This document shows, one piece after another, positions 1-8,577 of a DNA stretch of 64,000 nucleotides. Origin of the DNA: Polyangium sp. 6x1. Lineage in GTDB: Bacteria; Myxococcota_A; Polyangia; Polyangiales; Polyangiaceae. The notes under the pieces were generated by a model that worked only from the letters and a program-made list of their open reading frames with translations, ran no database searches and had not been told where the DNA came from. The DNA is taken from positions 1 to 64,000 of the forward strand of contig NZ_JARZHH010000008.1 of the NCBI RefSeq assembly GCF_029946515.1, written 5' to 3'. Position numbers and translations under genes: made by a program. The number at the start of each line of letters is the position of its first letter. Position 1 is the first letter of the stretch.

Positions 1-123
1 TTCAGCAGTCAGGACCAGAGGTTCGAGTGGGCGGCCAGTTCGAAGTCGCATCTTCCCACTCACCTCCATGTGTTGAGGGAGGGGATCGTCCAAAAAATGT
101 TCGCGTTCTTCTAACTCAGGACA

Positions 124-624
124 CTAGGCACGCTCGGGGCCGATGCCAGCGCGCCGCCGGCGTAGCCCTTGCACGAAGAGTTTTCCGTTCTCCAGGAGGA
201 CGGGGTTGCGGTACACGATGCTGTTGTCCCGCGCATTGAGGAGCGCCGGGCGCGTCTTCCCGGTCCCGAGGTCGAACAAGAAGAGCCCGTCCCGCCCGAT
301 GTACGCGACGTCGTCGCCGTTCCGGGCGCCGCCCTGAGAATACTCGTGAATCGCGTTGTACGTGCTGTTGAGCTCGTAGCCGGAGGCGGCGATCTCCGCC
401 TCGATGTCGCGGTTTTTCCCGGTATCGTTCGCGTAGAAGAACGGGCCCGTGGCGGACAGGTAAAACACGCCCTTCGAATCCCATTGCGCGGCCATGGCCT
501 GGGTCTCGTTCTTCAGCCACGTGGCCTTTCTTGCGGCGATGTCGAGGCTCCAGACGCGACCGCTCTCGATCAGGATCGCGGTATTGCCCTCGACGCCGAA
601 ATCCCAGAATTCGCCGACGCTCAT
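124..624 (-). CDS. Hypothetical protein, possible beta-propeller-like fragment
   Basis: A 166-residue reading frame that I do not recognise. The start at 624 is chosen because GGAAGAGG lies 5 bases upstream of the ATG; longer in-frame starts (for example 684) lack a comparable site. The protein has short beta-strand-like segments with repeated Gly-Arg-Val-Trp and Gly-Leu-Phe-Leu-Phe-Asp-Leu patterns, suggesting a propeller or receptor-like repeat protein. There is no signal peptide. An 18-codon frame (MLERTALVGLLAFGKRRA) ends in GCATGA across the start codon and resembles the beginning of a secretion signal. The gene could therefore be a frameshifted remnant of a larger secreted protein. The C-terminus ends abruptly in an Arg-rich tail, which also suggests decay. 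Confidence 0.5.
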   Translation of the reverse strand: MSVGEFWDFGVEGNTAILIESGRVWSLDIAARKATWLKNETQAMAAQWDSKGVFYLSATGPFFYANDTGKNRDIEAEIAASGYELNSTYNAIHEYSQGGARNGDDVAYIGRDGLFLFDLGTGKTRPALLNARDNSIVYRNPVLLENGKLFVQGLRRRRAGIGPERA

Positions 625-835
625 GCCCGCCTCTTCCCAAACGCGAGCAGGCCGACGAGCGCCGTTCGTTCGAGCATGAAGCATCGTTGCATGGGGATCC
701 GTCCTTTCTCCGCCAGGGTACCCGATCCACCCCGGTGCGCGCGGCGCGCCGCAGCGGGCGCGCGATTCCGCAGGTGCGGCGCCCGCTCCGCAGGCGAGAT
801 CCCGCGAAATCAGCGAGATCCAAGGGCCGCGAGCC

Positions 836-851
836 TGGCACGCCGCGTGCT
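836..851 (+). promoter_or_regulatory. Putative sigma-54 (-24/-12) promoter
   Basis: The 16 bases TGGCACGCCGCGTGCT match the sigma-54 consensus TGGCACG-N4-TTGCW at every fixed position except the first T of the -12 element, which is G. The predicted start site is near 861, leaving a leader of about 36 bases before the ATG at 898. A 9-bp direct repeat (GCGAGATCC at 794-802 and 813-821) lies upstream and could be an activator site. The same one-base deviation occurs in the candidate at 63863-63878. Confidence 0.45.
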
Positions 852-897
852 TTTCCTCCGCTCGAACCACGGCAATCGCCCGTAAAGGAGCCCCGCC

Positions 898-1365
898 ATG
901 TCGAGCCTTCGTACCTTCGTCCGCCCCCTCGCCCTCGCCCTCGCCTTCGCGTTTGCCACCGCCCCGCTCGCCGCCTCCGCCGAGGAGAAAGGCAAGGCGC
1001 CGAAGGTCGAGAAGGTCGACAAGAAGAAGCACGGCCAGGGCGAGTTCCCGATCGATTCGGCCCGTTTCGACGAGAAAGTCGAGGCGAAGATCAAGCATGC
1101 GCGCGAGCAAATGGAGTCGCTCCTCGCCGCGCACCCGCTGCCGGAGTCGATGAAGGCGCAGATTCGCAAGGACTTCGAGGCCGGCGCCGCCGCGATCCGC
1201 GCCGCCGCGAAGGAGGCCGGCAAGGACGGCAAGGTGACGCGCGATGAGGCGAAGGACGTGAAGAAGCTCGCGAGGGACCTGAAGAAGACCGCGCAGGAGA
1301 AGTACGGCAAGGAGGCGCGGCGCGACGGGAAGAAGCGCGAGAGGCGCGAGAAGCGCGCGAGTTAG
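898..1365 (+). CDS. Small secreted Lys/Arg-rich protein
   Basis: A 155-residue protein with a clear Sec signal peptide: basic start, an Ala/Leu/Phe-rich core at residues 9-22 and a likely Ala-Ser-Ala cut near residue 28. The mature part is highly charged and mostly predicted helical. Lys-rich segments alternate with Glu, and it ends in an Arg/Lys-rich tail. I see no enzyme motif. The Asp-Gly-Lys-Val-Thr-Arg-Asp-Glu segment around residues 110-117 resembles an EF-hand-like loop, so weak calcium binding is possible. AAAGGAG 7 bases before the ATG supports the start, and a sigma-54-like promoter lies just upstream. It is convergent with the ceramidase-like gene, with almost no spacer. Confidence 0.8.
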   Translation: MSSLRTFVRPLALALAFAFATAPLAASAEEKGKAPKVEKVDKKKHGQGEFPIDSARFDEKVEAKIKHAREQMESLLAAHPLPESMKAQIRKDFEAGAAAIRAAAKEAGKDGKVTRDEAKDVKKLARDLKKTAQEKYGKEARRDGKKRERREKRAS

Positions 1366-1366
1366 C

Positions 1367-3976
1367 TCAAGGAATGGTCAGCGTGCCGCCATTGCCCGCC
1401 ACGTCGCGAATCTCGACGGACTGCGCGTCCAGCGCCTCCTGCATCGTGAGCGGCACGCTGGCCTTGCCCTCGGCGTCGGGGGTCGCCTCGAGCGTCTTCG
1501 TCTGGTTGTTCGCGAACGTCACCGTCACCGTCCAGGGGCCGAGCAGCGGCACGCCCGTATCGCTCGGCCCGACGCGCAGCGCGCGCAGCCCCGGCGCCGC
1601 GCCGAGGTTCGCCACGAGGTCGATCGACGTGGCGCCGCGCGTCGCCGTCGACGCGGCCGAGAGCGGCGCCGCGACGACCTCGAACGGCGGGCTCGTGATC
1701 TCGTAGACCGTCTCGCCGGCCGCCGTTTGCGCCTTGCCCTTCACGCGGAAGCGGTATTTCCCGAGCGGGAGCGAAAACGGCAGCATGGGCTTCTGCGCCG
1801 CATAGAGGTCCGCCGGCACGGGCTGCCACGTCGCCGTGTAGACGTGGTGCGCGGGCGCCTCGGCATTCACAGGATCGGGCGAGTATGTCGTGACAATCGC
1901 GCCCTCGTACGACGTGGCCGGGCGGCCCTTCGCGTCCGCGAGCGGCTGGTACATGCCGAGCGCCGCCTCGCGCTCGATGAACACCACGGGCATGTCGACG
2001 GACGGATCTCCGCCATACCAGGCAAACCGCGCGGCGCCGACGGCCCGCGGCACCTCGGCCGCCGAGACCTCCGCCGCGACCGTGTCCGGCCAGAAGAGCG
2101 CGGGCGACGCGGACGCCGGCGTGCCGTGATCAGTGGTCTCGAGCTTCGCGATCGGCGCCTCGTCGGGGTATTTCCAGGCGGCGAAGCGCGAGCTGCCCAC
2201 CTCGGGATCCTCGATTTCGGGCGTCCAGGCGAGCTTCGCCGCTTCGAGTACGCCGGCGAGGATCTGCTCGCCTTCGAGCGGGCCCCAGACGTTGATGCTG
2301 GGCTCGTAGCCGCCGGCGAGCCAGTCCTCGCCCGTGAGGATGTATCCGACGTGATCGTCGGCATACCCGATGAGCAGCGTCCGATCCGGGCCCGCGGGCG
2401 AGAGGCCACGCAGGTACGCAGCCCAGGGCGCGACGGGCTCGCCGGGCGCCGTGACGACGAGGTAATCGCCGGTCGGCGTGCCAGTGATACGAAGCGCCGC
2501 GGCCGTCGTGCGGACGGAGTCGCAGAGCGGAAGGGGCATGTCGGTGGCCACGTCGAAGAGGCCGAAGATGACATTGCCACCCTTGGCCATTTCGAGGCAC
2601 GAGCCATAGACGGGCATGCTGATCGCGCCCGGGAGCCCGGCGATCGCGCCGAGGCCCGTCGCTTCGCCGCAGAGGCCCGCGCCGGCGTAGGTGTTGAACT
2701 CGTCGATCGGGCTCTTGACCTTGCCATTCTCGTCGAGCAAGACGCCGTCGGGCACGTACTCCTCGACGTTCGGATCGTACGCGGCGTAGCGGAGCTCCGT
2801 GCCGTCAGGGCGCTTCACGACGCCCTCGCGGCCGATGTAGTAGCTGCGCGTGACGATCTCGAACGCGGCCTTGTCGCCGGTCTGGACGCTGTCGATGATG
2901 GGCGCGATGATCTCGGTCGCGCGGGCGCCGAGCGTCTCCAGGCGCGGAATGTCGAGGCAGCGGAGCGAGTCGGGGCAGGCATTGCGGCCCTCGTGGCCCG
3001 CGGGGGAGACGTCGCCGGCCGCGCCCTGCACGTGCATGACGGGGTAGCCGAGCTCGGCGCTCAGCGCGCGCGCGACGGCGCCGGGGGCGTCGGTCGAGAC
3101 GAGCGGGTTGTCGCCGCCGCCGATCGTGCCGTGCATGGGGAAATCGACGAGGGCCGCGAGCGGCGAGCCGTCCGCCTTGTCGACGCGCAGGACCCAGAGC
3201 GTCGGGTCTTTCCCCTTGCCCGCGTCGTTGCCGTCGGGCCCGGGGATCATGTTGTTTTCGCCGCGCCGGTCGCGGTTGACCTCGTCGTTCGGGTCGAAAT
3301 TCTTCTCGACGGTGACGCCGATCTTCGCGGGGGCGAGGCTGTCGAGCGCTTGCTGGATGGCCTCGGCCATGCCGCCGATGGCGCGCTCGGCGAGCGCGGA
3401 TTTGGGGCGATCGACGCCGGGCATGAGGATGAAGCTCGGCTGGTAGCCGGCCCAGGCGGCGTGGCTATGCGAGGCGGTCATGATGATGCGGCCGCGCATG
3501 GAGCCGTCGGGGGCGACCTTCGATTCGAGCTCGAAGAGCGTGTTCTCGTTGAGGAGCGGCGCGTCGACGCGCACGATGACCACGCGCTCGCCGCCGGCTT
3601 CGAGGGCGAGGGCCTGGGCGCGCGGCGCGTCGTGGATGCCCACGGTGGGGACGAGGCTCTTGCCGAAGCGGCGGGGCCGGTCGTCGACGGGCTTGGCGCC
3701 GCCGAGGCCGACGGTGCGGGACGCGTAGCCGCCCACGGGCGTGCCGATGGGCATGGGCAGGACGGCGGCGCCGTAGCCGGCCTTCACCTCCGCCGGGGCA
3801 TTCGCCGGTTTGGACGGGTGCTCTGGCGGGGTTTCGAACTGGCAATGGGCCAGCGGATCGACCACGGTCGGGGGGGGATCCGTAATCTTCGTGTCTTCGT
3901 CCCCACAGGCTGTGAAGCTCGCCCCGAGCAACCCGAGGGCGATCCATCCGAGCGTTTTCTTGCGTGTTTTCGTCAC
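1367..3976 (-). CDS. Neutral/alkaline ceramidase-like lipoprotein
   Basis: An 869-residue protein starting at GTG 3976, preceded by GAGGAGG. Residues 1-24 form a lipoprotein signal ending in Phe-Thr-Ala-Cys (C24), so it should be membrane anchored and face the periplasm or surface. The N-terminal half has the neutral-ceramidase pattern: a Gly-Tyr-Gly-Ala start, Pro-Xaa-Gly-Gly-Tyr-Ala, and TASHSHAAW near residues 167-175, the counterpart of the zinc-binding Thr-Ala-Ser-His-Thr-His of ceramidases, followed by GAAGDVSP. These enzymes hydrolyse the N-acyl bond of ceramides. The long C-terminal half resembles an immunoglobulin-like ceramidase tail. Related family members of unknown substrate exist, so the ceramide activity is inferred from family. 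Confidence 0.82.
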   Translation of the reverse strand: MTKTRKKTLGWIALGLLGASFTACGDEDTKITDPPPTVVDPLAHCQFETPPEHPSKPANAPAEVKAGYGAAVLPMPIGTPVGGYASRTVGLGGAKPVDDRPRRFGKSLVPTVGIHDAPRAQALALEAGGERVVIVRVDAPLLNENTLFELESKVAPDGSMRGRIIMTASHSHAAWAGYQPSFILMPGVDRPKSALAERAIGGMAEAIQQALDSLAPAKIGVTVEKNFDPNDEVNRDRRGENNMIPGPDGNDAGKGKDPTLWVLRVDKADGSPLAALVDFPMHGTIGGGDNPLVSTDAPGAVARALSAELGYPVMHVQGAAGDVSPAGHEGRNACPDSLRCLDIPRLETLGARATEIIAPIIDSVQTGDKAAFEIVTRSYYIGREGVVKRPDGTELRYAAYDPNVEEYVPDGVLLDENGKVKSPIDEFNTYAGAGLCGEATGLGAIAGLPGAISMPVYGSCLEMAKGGNVIFGLFDVATDMPLPLCDSVRTTAAALRITGTPTGDYLVVTAPGEPVAPWAAYLRGLSPAGPDRTLLIGYADDHVGYILTGEDWLAGGYEPSINVWGPLEGEQILAGVLEAAKLAWTPEIEDPEVGSSRFAAWKYPDEAPIAKLETTDHGTPASASPALFWPDTVAAEVSAAEVPRAVGAARFAWYGGDPSVDMPVVFIEREAALGMYQPLADAKGRPATSYEGAIVTTYSPDPVNAEAPAHHVYTATWQPVPADLYAAQKPMLPFSLPLGKYRFRVKGKAQTAAGETVYEITSPPFEVVAAPLSAASTATRGATSIDLVANLGAAPGLRALRVGPSDTGVPLLGPWTVTVTFANNQTKTLEATPDAEGKASVPLTMQEALDAQSVEIRDVAGNGGTLTIP

Positions 3977-4034
3977 CGAAGGCCTCCTCGCGGGCGAGGA
4001 TAGCCGAAGCGGCGGACCTGGCGGGAGAGAGGTT

Positions 4035-5729
4035 TCAGAGCCGGGAGCTTTCGAGCCGGATGTCCGCGCCGGCGAAGGCGATCCCGAATCGGCCGATGAC
4101 CAGCGCGGCCTCGCGCTCCTTGCCCTGCAGCCCGAGCGCGTGGGCGAGGCCGAAGAGCGAAAACCCGTTCTCCGGCAGCTTTTCGAGGTCCTCGCGATAG
4201 ACACGCTCGGCGTCCGCGGCCCTCTGCGCGCGGAGCAGGACGGCGCCGAGGATCTGCCGCGTCGGGTGGTGCCAGTCCGGCGGCTCCATGTAACGGAGCT
4301 GATCTTCGAGCACCACGGCGAATTGGAGCTCGCGGATGGCCGTGTGGAGATCGCCCCGATCCGCCGCGAGCTCGCCGCGCGCGACCGCGAGGGCCACGCC
4401 GAGCACGGCGCTCGCAGAGTTCACGCCGGACACGGTCGCCCGGAGGAGCGAGGGCTCCGCCGCGAGGGTTTCCAGCGCGGCAAACTCGCGATCCGCGGCC
4501 GCCGCGTCGCCGCGCCGGGAGTATGCAATGGCCCGGGCATAATGGTATACGCCGCGCGAATAGAGGCGCTCCTGGGGCGGCGCGGGCTCGTTCAGGATCT
4601 CTTGCCAGCGGCCGAAACGAACCATGGCATAGAGGGGTGCGGCCTGAAAATGCTCGATAATCGTGGCGATGGCGCTGTGGTGGCGCGCGGCGTCGCCGAG
4701 GAGCCCCGGAATCGAGCGCGCCGCGCGCAGCGCCTCGGCGGACCTGCCCTGGAGCGTCGCCGCAGCCCACAGAAAATGCCAGTTGTGGATCCGGTACATG
4801 ACCAGGTACATGTTCGACGGATCGGCGAGGGGGACGTACCTGTCGTCGACGACGATGGCGCGCTCGCTGGCGAGCGCGGCGTCGCGATAGCGGCCCAGGC
4901 GAAAATAGATGTGCGAGGGCATGTGCACGAGGTGCCCGGCGCCGGGCACGAGGTCCGCGAGCCGGTCGGCGACGTCGAGCGCGCGCGCGGGGGTCGGCGA
5001 GGCCTCCATGACGTGAATGTAATAATGGTTTGCCCCGGGGTGGTTCGGATCGAGCTTCATCGCCCGCTCCAGCGCGGACGTGATCTCCTCGGTATTCCCC
5101 CGCGGCATCCCGTGCTCCCAGTAATTCCAGGGGCTCAGGTCCATGAGCGATTCTGCGTAGAGTGCGAGGACGTCCACGTCGTTCGGGAGGCGCTTGGCGA
5201 CCTTCTTCATGGCCCCGGCATAAGCGAGATCGAGCGCGCTGCGATCGGCGACGGGGGCGGGCGCGTAGCGGAGCGCGAGGGCCTCGACGAGCTCGCACTC
5301 GGTCCGCGTGACGGCGGTTTTGGTCGCGAGCGCGCGTGCGCGCTGGATGTGCGCATACGCGCGCGGGACGACGTCGTCGCTCATGGGAGCGTTGATGTTC
5401 GGGCCGAGCACGAGCGCGGCGCCCCAGAAGCACATCACGCAAGTCGGATCGAGGCGCGCGGCTTCGAGGAACGATCGCTCCGCCTCGGCGTGGTTGAAGG
5501 CATAAGCCAGCGTGAGGCCCTGGTCGAAATAACGCTGGGCGGCCGGGACGCTGGTGGTGATCGGGCGATGCAGTGATCCCATCCCTTCGAGCAGGGGCGC
5601 TGCTGCTGTCGCGGGCGCGCTCTTGCTCTCGCGGGCGTCGTCGCTCGCCGCGGTGCGCAGGGCGAGGAAGGACGAGGCGCCGAGCAAACCGAAAAGAACG
5701 TAGAGCGTCTTCCGCGATGAAATTCGCAT
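4035..5729 (-). CDS. Tetratricopeptide-repeat protein, membrane anchored
   Basis: A 564-residue protein. Two ATGs lie close together (5735 and 5729). GGGGAGG is one base from the first and 7 from the second, so 5729 is preferred. Residues 8-24 form one hydrophobic segment, either a signal anchor or an uncleaved signal. The rest is helical repeats with TPR spacing, for example YFDQGLTLAYAFNHAEAERS followed by a Cys-Val-Met-Cys-Phe-Trp-Gly motif seen in a widespread family of bacterial TPR proteins of unknown role. The neighbouring ceramidase-like gene lies 58 bases downstream on the same strand, so the two may be co-transcribed. No catalytic residues are evident. Confidence 0.82.
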   Translation of the reverse strand: MRISSRKTLYVLFGLLGASSFLALRTAASDDARESKSAPATAAAPLLEGMGSLHRPITTSVPAAQRYFDQGLTLAYAFNHAEAERSFLEAARLDPTCVMCFWGAALVLGPNINAPMSDDVVPRAYAHIQRARALATKTAVTRTECELVEALALRYAPAPVADRSALDLAYAGAMKKVAKRLPNDVDVLALYAESLMDLSPWNYWEHGMPRGNTEEITSALERAMKLDPNHPGANHYYIHVMEASPTPARALDVADRLADLVPGAGHLVHMPSHIYFRLGRYRDAALASERAIVVDDRYVPLADPSNMYLVMYRIHNWHFLWAAATLQGRSAEALRAARSIPGLLGDAARHHSAIATIIEHFQAAPLYAMVRFGRWQEILNEPAPPQERLYSRGVYHYARAIAYSRRGDAAAADREFAALETLAAEPSLLRATVSGVNSASAVLGVALAVARGELAADRGDLHTAIRELQFAVVLEDQLRYMEPPDWHHPTRQILGAVLLRAQRAADAERVYREDLEKLPENGFSLFGLAHALGLQGKEREAALVIGRFGIAFAGADIRLESSRL

Positions 5730-5883
5730 TTTCATCCTCCCCGTCCGGGCCCCGTCGGGGGCACGTTCGAAGGCAATGGGGCGGGCCGCCCGGACGGCAA
5801 GCCCTCCGGACCTCTTGACGCCCGGTTGCGGCGGGGGCACTGGTCTGGAAAGGGCCCCAAACGCGGCGGCCGAAGAGGTACAC

Positions 5884-8517
5884 ATGAGGCGCTTTCGCTG
5901 GATTCACCTACTTGCATTGCCCTCCTTGCTCGCGGCTTGCGGCGGAGCCCCGGACGGGGAGCAGGGGGACGGGAACGGAGACGCGTACGATCCCTCGTCG
6001 GTCGTGACGGGCGCGCAAAACGAGACCCCCGAGCTCTGGTTCGTTGAGCTCGAAGAGGCGCCGCTCCTGCGTGGCGGGTCGGAGTCGTTGCTCCTCCAGC
6101 AGAAGGTCGTGTTCAAGGCCGAGGCCGAGAAGCGGGGCATCCAGTACTCCGAGCGGCTCTCGTTCCATCGGCTGTGGAACGGGCTTTCGCTGCGCGTCGC
6201 GCCCGAGCACGTCGCGGAGCTCGCGCAGATTCCCGGGGTCAAGTCGGTCTGGCCCGTGATCCCGATCCAGCAGGAGGACACGCCGGACGACGGCGGCGCG
6301 CAGATGGACATGGCGACGGCGGTCGCCATGACGGGCGTGGACATCGCGCGGAACCAGCTCGGGCTCACGGGCACGAAGGTCCGCGTCGGCATCATCGACA
6401 GCGGCGTCGATTACGATCACCCCGATCTCGGCGGCGGCTGCTTCGGTCCGGGGTGCCGGGTCCAGTACGGCTACGATTTCGTCGGCGACGGGTTCCAGGC
6501 GGGCGTCTCGGGGGCGTATGCCATTCCCGATGCGGATCCGGACGATTGCGGCGGCCACGGCACGCACGTCGCGGGCATCGTCGGCGCGAATGGCTCGGTC
6601 GTGGGCGTCGCGCCCGCGGTCACGTTCGGCGCGTATCGCGTGTTCGGCTGCACGGGGTCGACGACCCCGGACATCATGATCCAGGCGATGGAGCGAGCGC
6701 AGCAGGACGGCATGCGCGTCGTCAACATGAGCATCGGCTCCGGGTATCAATGGCCTCAGTATCCGACGGCCGTGGCGGCGTCGAACCTCGCGAAGAGCGG
6801 CACGCTCGTCTCCTGCTCGGGCGGCAACAACGGCGACCGCGGCGTGTGGGCCACGGGCGCGCCGGGTGTCGGGACGAACGTCATTGCGTCGGCCTCCGCG
6901 GAGAACACGCACATCGCGCAGCTCTCGTTCACGATCACGCCGGACAACAAGTCCATCGGGTACAACTCGGGCACGGGCGTGCCCTTCGCGCCGTTCACGG
7001 GCACGCTGCAATTCGTGGCCACGGCGACGGCGAACACGATTGCCACGGACGCGTGCAACGTGAATCCGCCGGCGGCGGGGAGCCTCACGGGCAAGGTGGC
7101 GCTCATCAAGCGCGGCGGCTGCCCGTTCTTCGAGAAATCGAAGAATGCGCAGGCCGCGGGTGCCTCGGCCGTCGTCGTTTACAACAACACGGCGGGCGCG
7201 CTCGTCCCCGGCGTCACGGTTCCCGCAGGCTCGCCCGCGGGGACGACGCCGGTGGGAATCCCGGTCGTCGGCGTCACGCTGGCGGACGGCGATGTCATCG
7301 CGCAGCGCATCGGCGCGGGCGCGACTTCGTTGACGTGGACGGACGACACGGTCACCACGCCGAACAGCCTCGCCGGGCGCATTTCGGCGTTCAGCTCGTG
7401 GGGGGCGGGGCCGGATCTCTCGTTCAAGCCCGACCTCACGTCGCCGGGCGGATCGATTTATTCGACGTATCCGCTGGAGCTCGGCGGGTTCACCTCGCAG
7501 AGCGGCACGTCGATGGCCTCGCCGCACACGGCGGGCGCGATCGCGCTGCTCATCGAGGCGACGGGCGAGTCGGATTTCGAGCTCATTCGCACGCGGCTCC
7601 AGAACACGGCGCAGCCGCTCCTCTGGGGCATCGATCCGGCGCAAGGGATTCTCGACAGCGCGCACCGGCAGGGCGCGGGCCTCATTCGCGTCGACAAGGC
7701 CGCGGTCACGAAGGCCAGCGTTTGGCCGAGCCGCATTGCCATCGGCGAGACGACGGGCCCCACGACGCACACGATCACGCTGAAGAACGACACCAGCGAG
7801 CCCGTCACGTACGACGTCACGCACCAGCCGGGCGCCTCGTCGCTGAACACGTACGGCACGCCGCAGGCGCTCTCCGTGACGAACGCGCCGCCGAGCGCGA
7901 CGTTCAGCGCGCAAAGCGTGACGGTGCCGCCGAATGGCACGGCGACGGTGGACGTCACGATCACGCCGAACCCGAACCTCGCCGACCGCGGCGTGTACGG
8001 CGGCTTCATCCAGTTCGCGCAGACGGGCGGCAATGCGGCGCTGCGCGTCCCGTACATCGGCTTCAAGGGTGATTATCAATCGATCGTGGCGCTCGTCCCG
8101 ACGGCGTCGGGCTTCCCGTGGCTGTCGCGACAAGACAATTCGACCAATCCTGCGACCTACAACAAGCAAAACGCGGGCGCTGTCTTCACGATGTCGGGCA
8201 CGTCCAACGTGCCGAACGTCACGCTGCACCTCGAGCACCAGGTGACGACGGTCAAGGTCGACATCGTCGAGGCCGCGGGCCTGCAGAAGCCCTGGGGCAA
8301 TGCGTACACGTACACGTACGTCGGGCGGAACGCCGACCCGACGGGCACGTATTCGTTCGCCTGGAATGGGACCACGACGGTCGGCAAGAACGTGGTCACC
8401 GTGCCCAATGGCACGTACGTGATGAAGATGAGCGTGCTGAAGGCGCTCGGCGACGCGAGCAACCCGGCGCACTGGGAGACCTGGACGTCGCCGGCGTTCA
8501 AGGTCGAGCGTCCCTGA
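5884..8517 (+). CDS. Subtilisin-like (S8) serine protease lipoprotein with PA domain
   Basis: An 877-residue secreted protease. A lipoprotein signal ends in Leu-Ala-Ala-Cys (C19). An I9-like propeptide spans about residues 50-125, and the S8 domain carries Asp172 in IDSGVDYDHPDL, His225 in GGHGTHVAG and Ser543 in SGTSMASPHT. Between His and Ser is a protease-associated (PA) insert with Gly-Lys-Val-Ala-Leu-Ile-Lys-Arg-Gly near residue 402, as in plant and bacterial subtilases of the C5a-peptidase type. After about residue 600 come beta-rich Fn3-like domains. All three catalytic residues are present, so it should be active outside the inner membrane. It is divergent from the TPR gene and convergent with the flavoprotein gene. 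Confidence 0.95.
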   Translation: MRRFRWIHLLALPSLLAACGGAPDGEQGDGNGDAYDPSSVVTGAQNETPELWFVELEEAPLLRGGSESLLLQQKVVFKAEAEKRGIQYSERLSFHRLWNGLSLRVAPEHVAELAQIPGVKSVWPVIPIQQEDTPDDGGAQMDMATAVAMTGVDIARNQLGLTGTKVRVGIIDSGVDYDHPDLGGGCFGPGCRVQYGYDFVGDGFQAGVSGAYAIPDADPDDCGGHGTHVAGIVGANGSVVGVAPAVTFGAYRVFGCTGSTTPDIMIQAMERAQQDGMRVVNMSIGSGYQWPQYPTAVAASNLAKSGTLVSCSGGNNGDRGVWATGAPGVGTNVIASASAENTHIAQLSFTITPDNKSIGYNSGTGVPFAPFTGTLQFVATATANTIATDACNVNPPAAGSLTGKVALIKRGGCPFFEKSKNAQAAGASAVVVYNNTAGALVPGVTVPAGSPAGTTPVGIPVVGVTLADGDVIAQRIGAGATSLTWTDDTVTTPNSLAGRISAFSSWGAGPDLSFKPDLTSPGGSIYSTYPLELGGFTSQSGTSMASPHTAGAIALLIEATGESDFELIRTRLQNTAQPLLWGIDPAQGILDSAHRQGAGLIRVDKAAVTKASVWPSRIAIGETTGPTTHTITLKNDTSEPVTYDVTHQPGASSLNTYGTPQALSVTNAPPSATFSAQSVTVPPNGTATVDVTITPNPNLADRGVYGGFIQFAQTGGNAALRVPYIGFKGDYQSIVALVPTASGFPWLSRQDNSTNPATYNKQNAGAVFTMSGTSNVPNVTLHLEHQVTTVKVDIVEAAGLQKPWGNAYTYTYVGRNADPTGTYSFAWNGTTTVGKNVVTVPNGTYVMKMSVLKALGDASNPAHWETWTSPAFKVERP

Positions 8518-8525
8518 GGTTCGCA

Positions 8526-8572
8526 GCGCGGGGGGCTCCGATCGGCCCGGAGAGCCGGTCGCCCCCCCGCGC
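8526..8572. terminator. Bidirectional hairpin terminator
   Basis: A perfect 10-bp stem (GCGCGGGGGG at 8526-8535 pairs with CCCCCCGCGC at 8563-8572) lies between the convergent stop codons at 8517 and 8578. There is no T-tract on either side, which is common in high-GC bacteria. Confidence 0.55.
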
Positions 8573-8577
8573 GGCAT

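Noticed and set aside
1727-4003. A 758-codon plus-strand frame opposite the ceramidase gene
   Set aside because: Arg/Ala/Gly-rich shadow frame with no start signal or recognisable domain; the minus-strand ceramidase pattern is far stronger.
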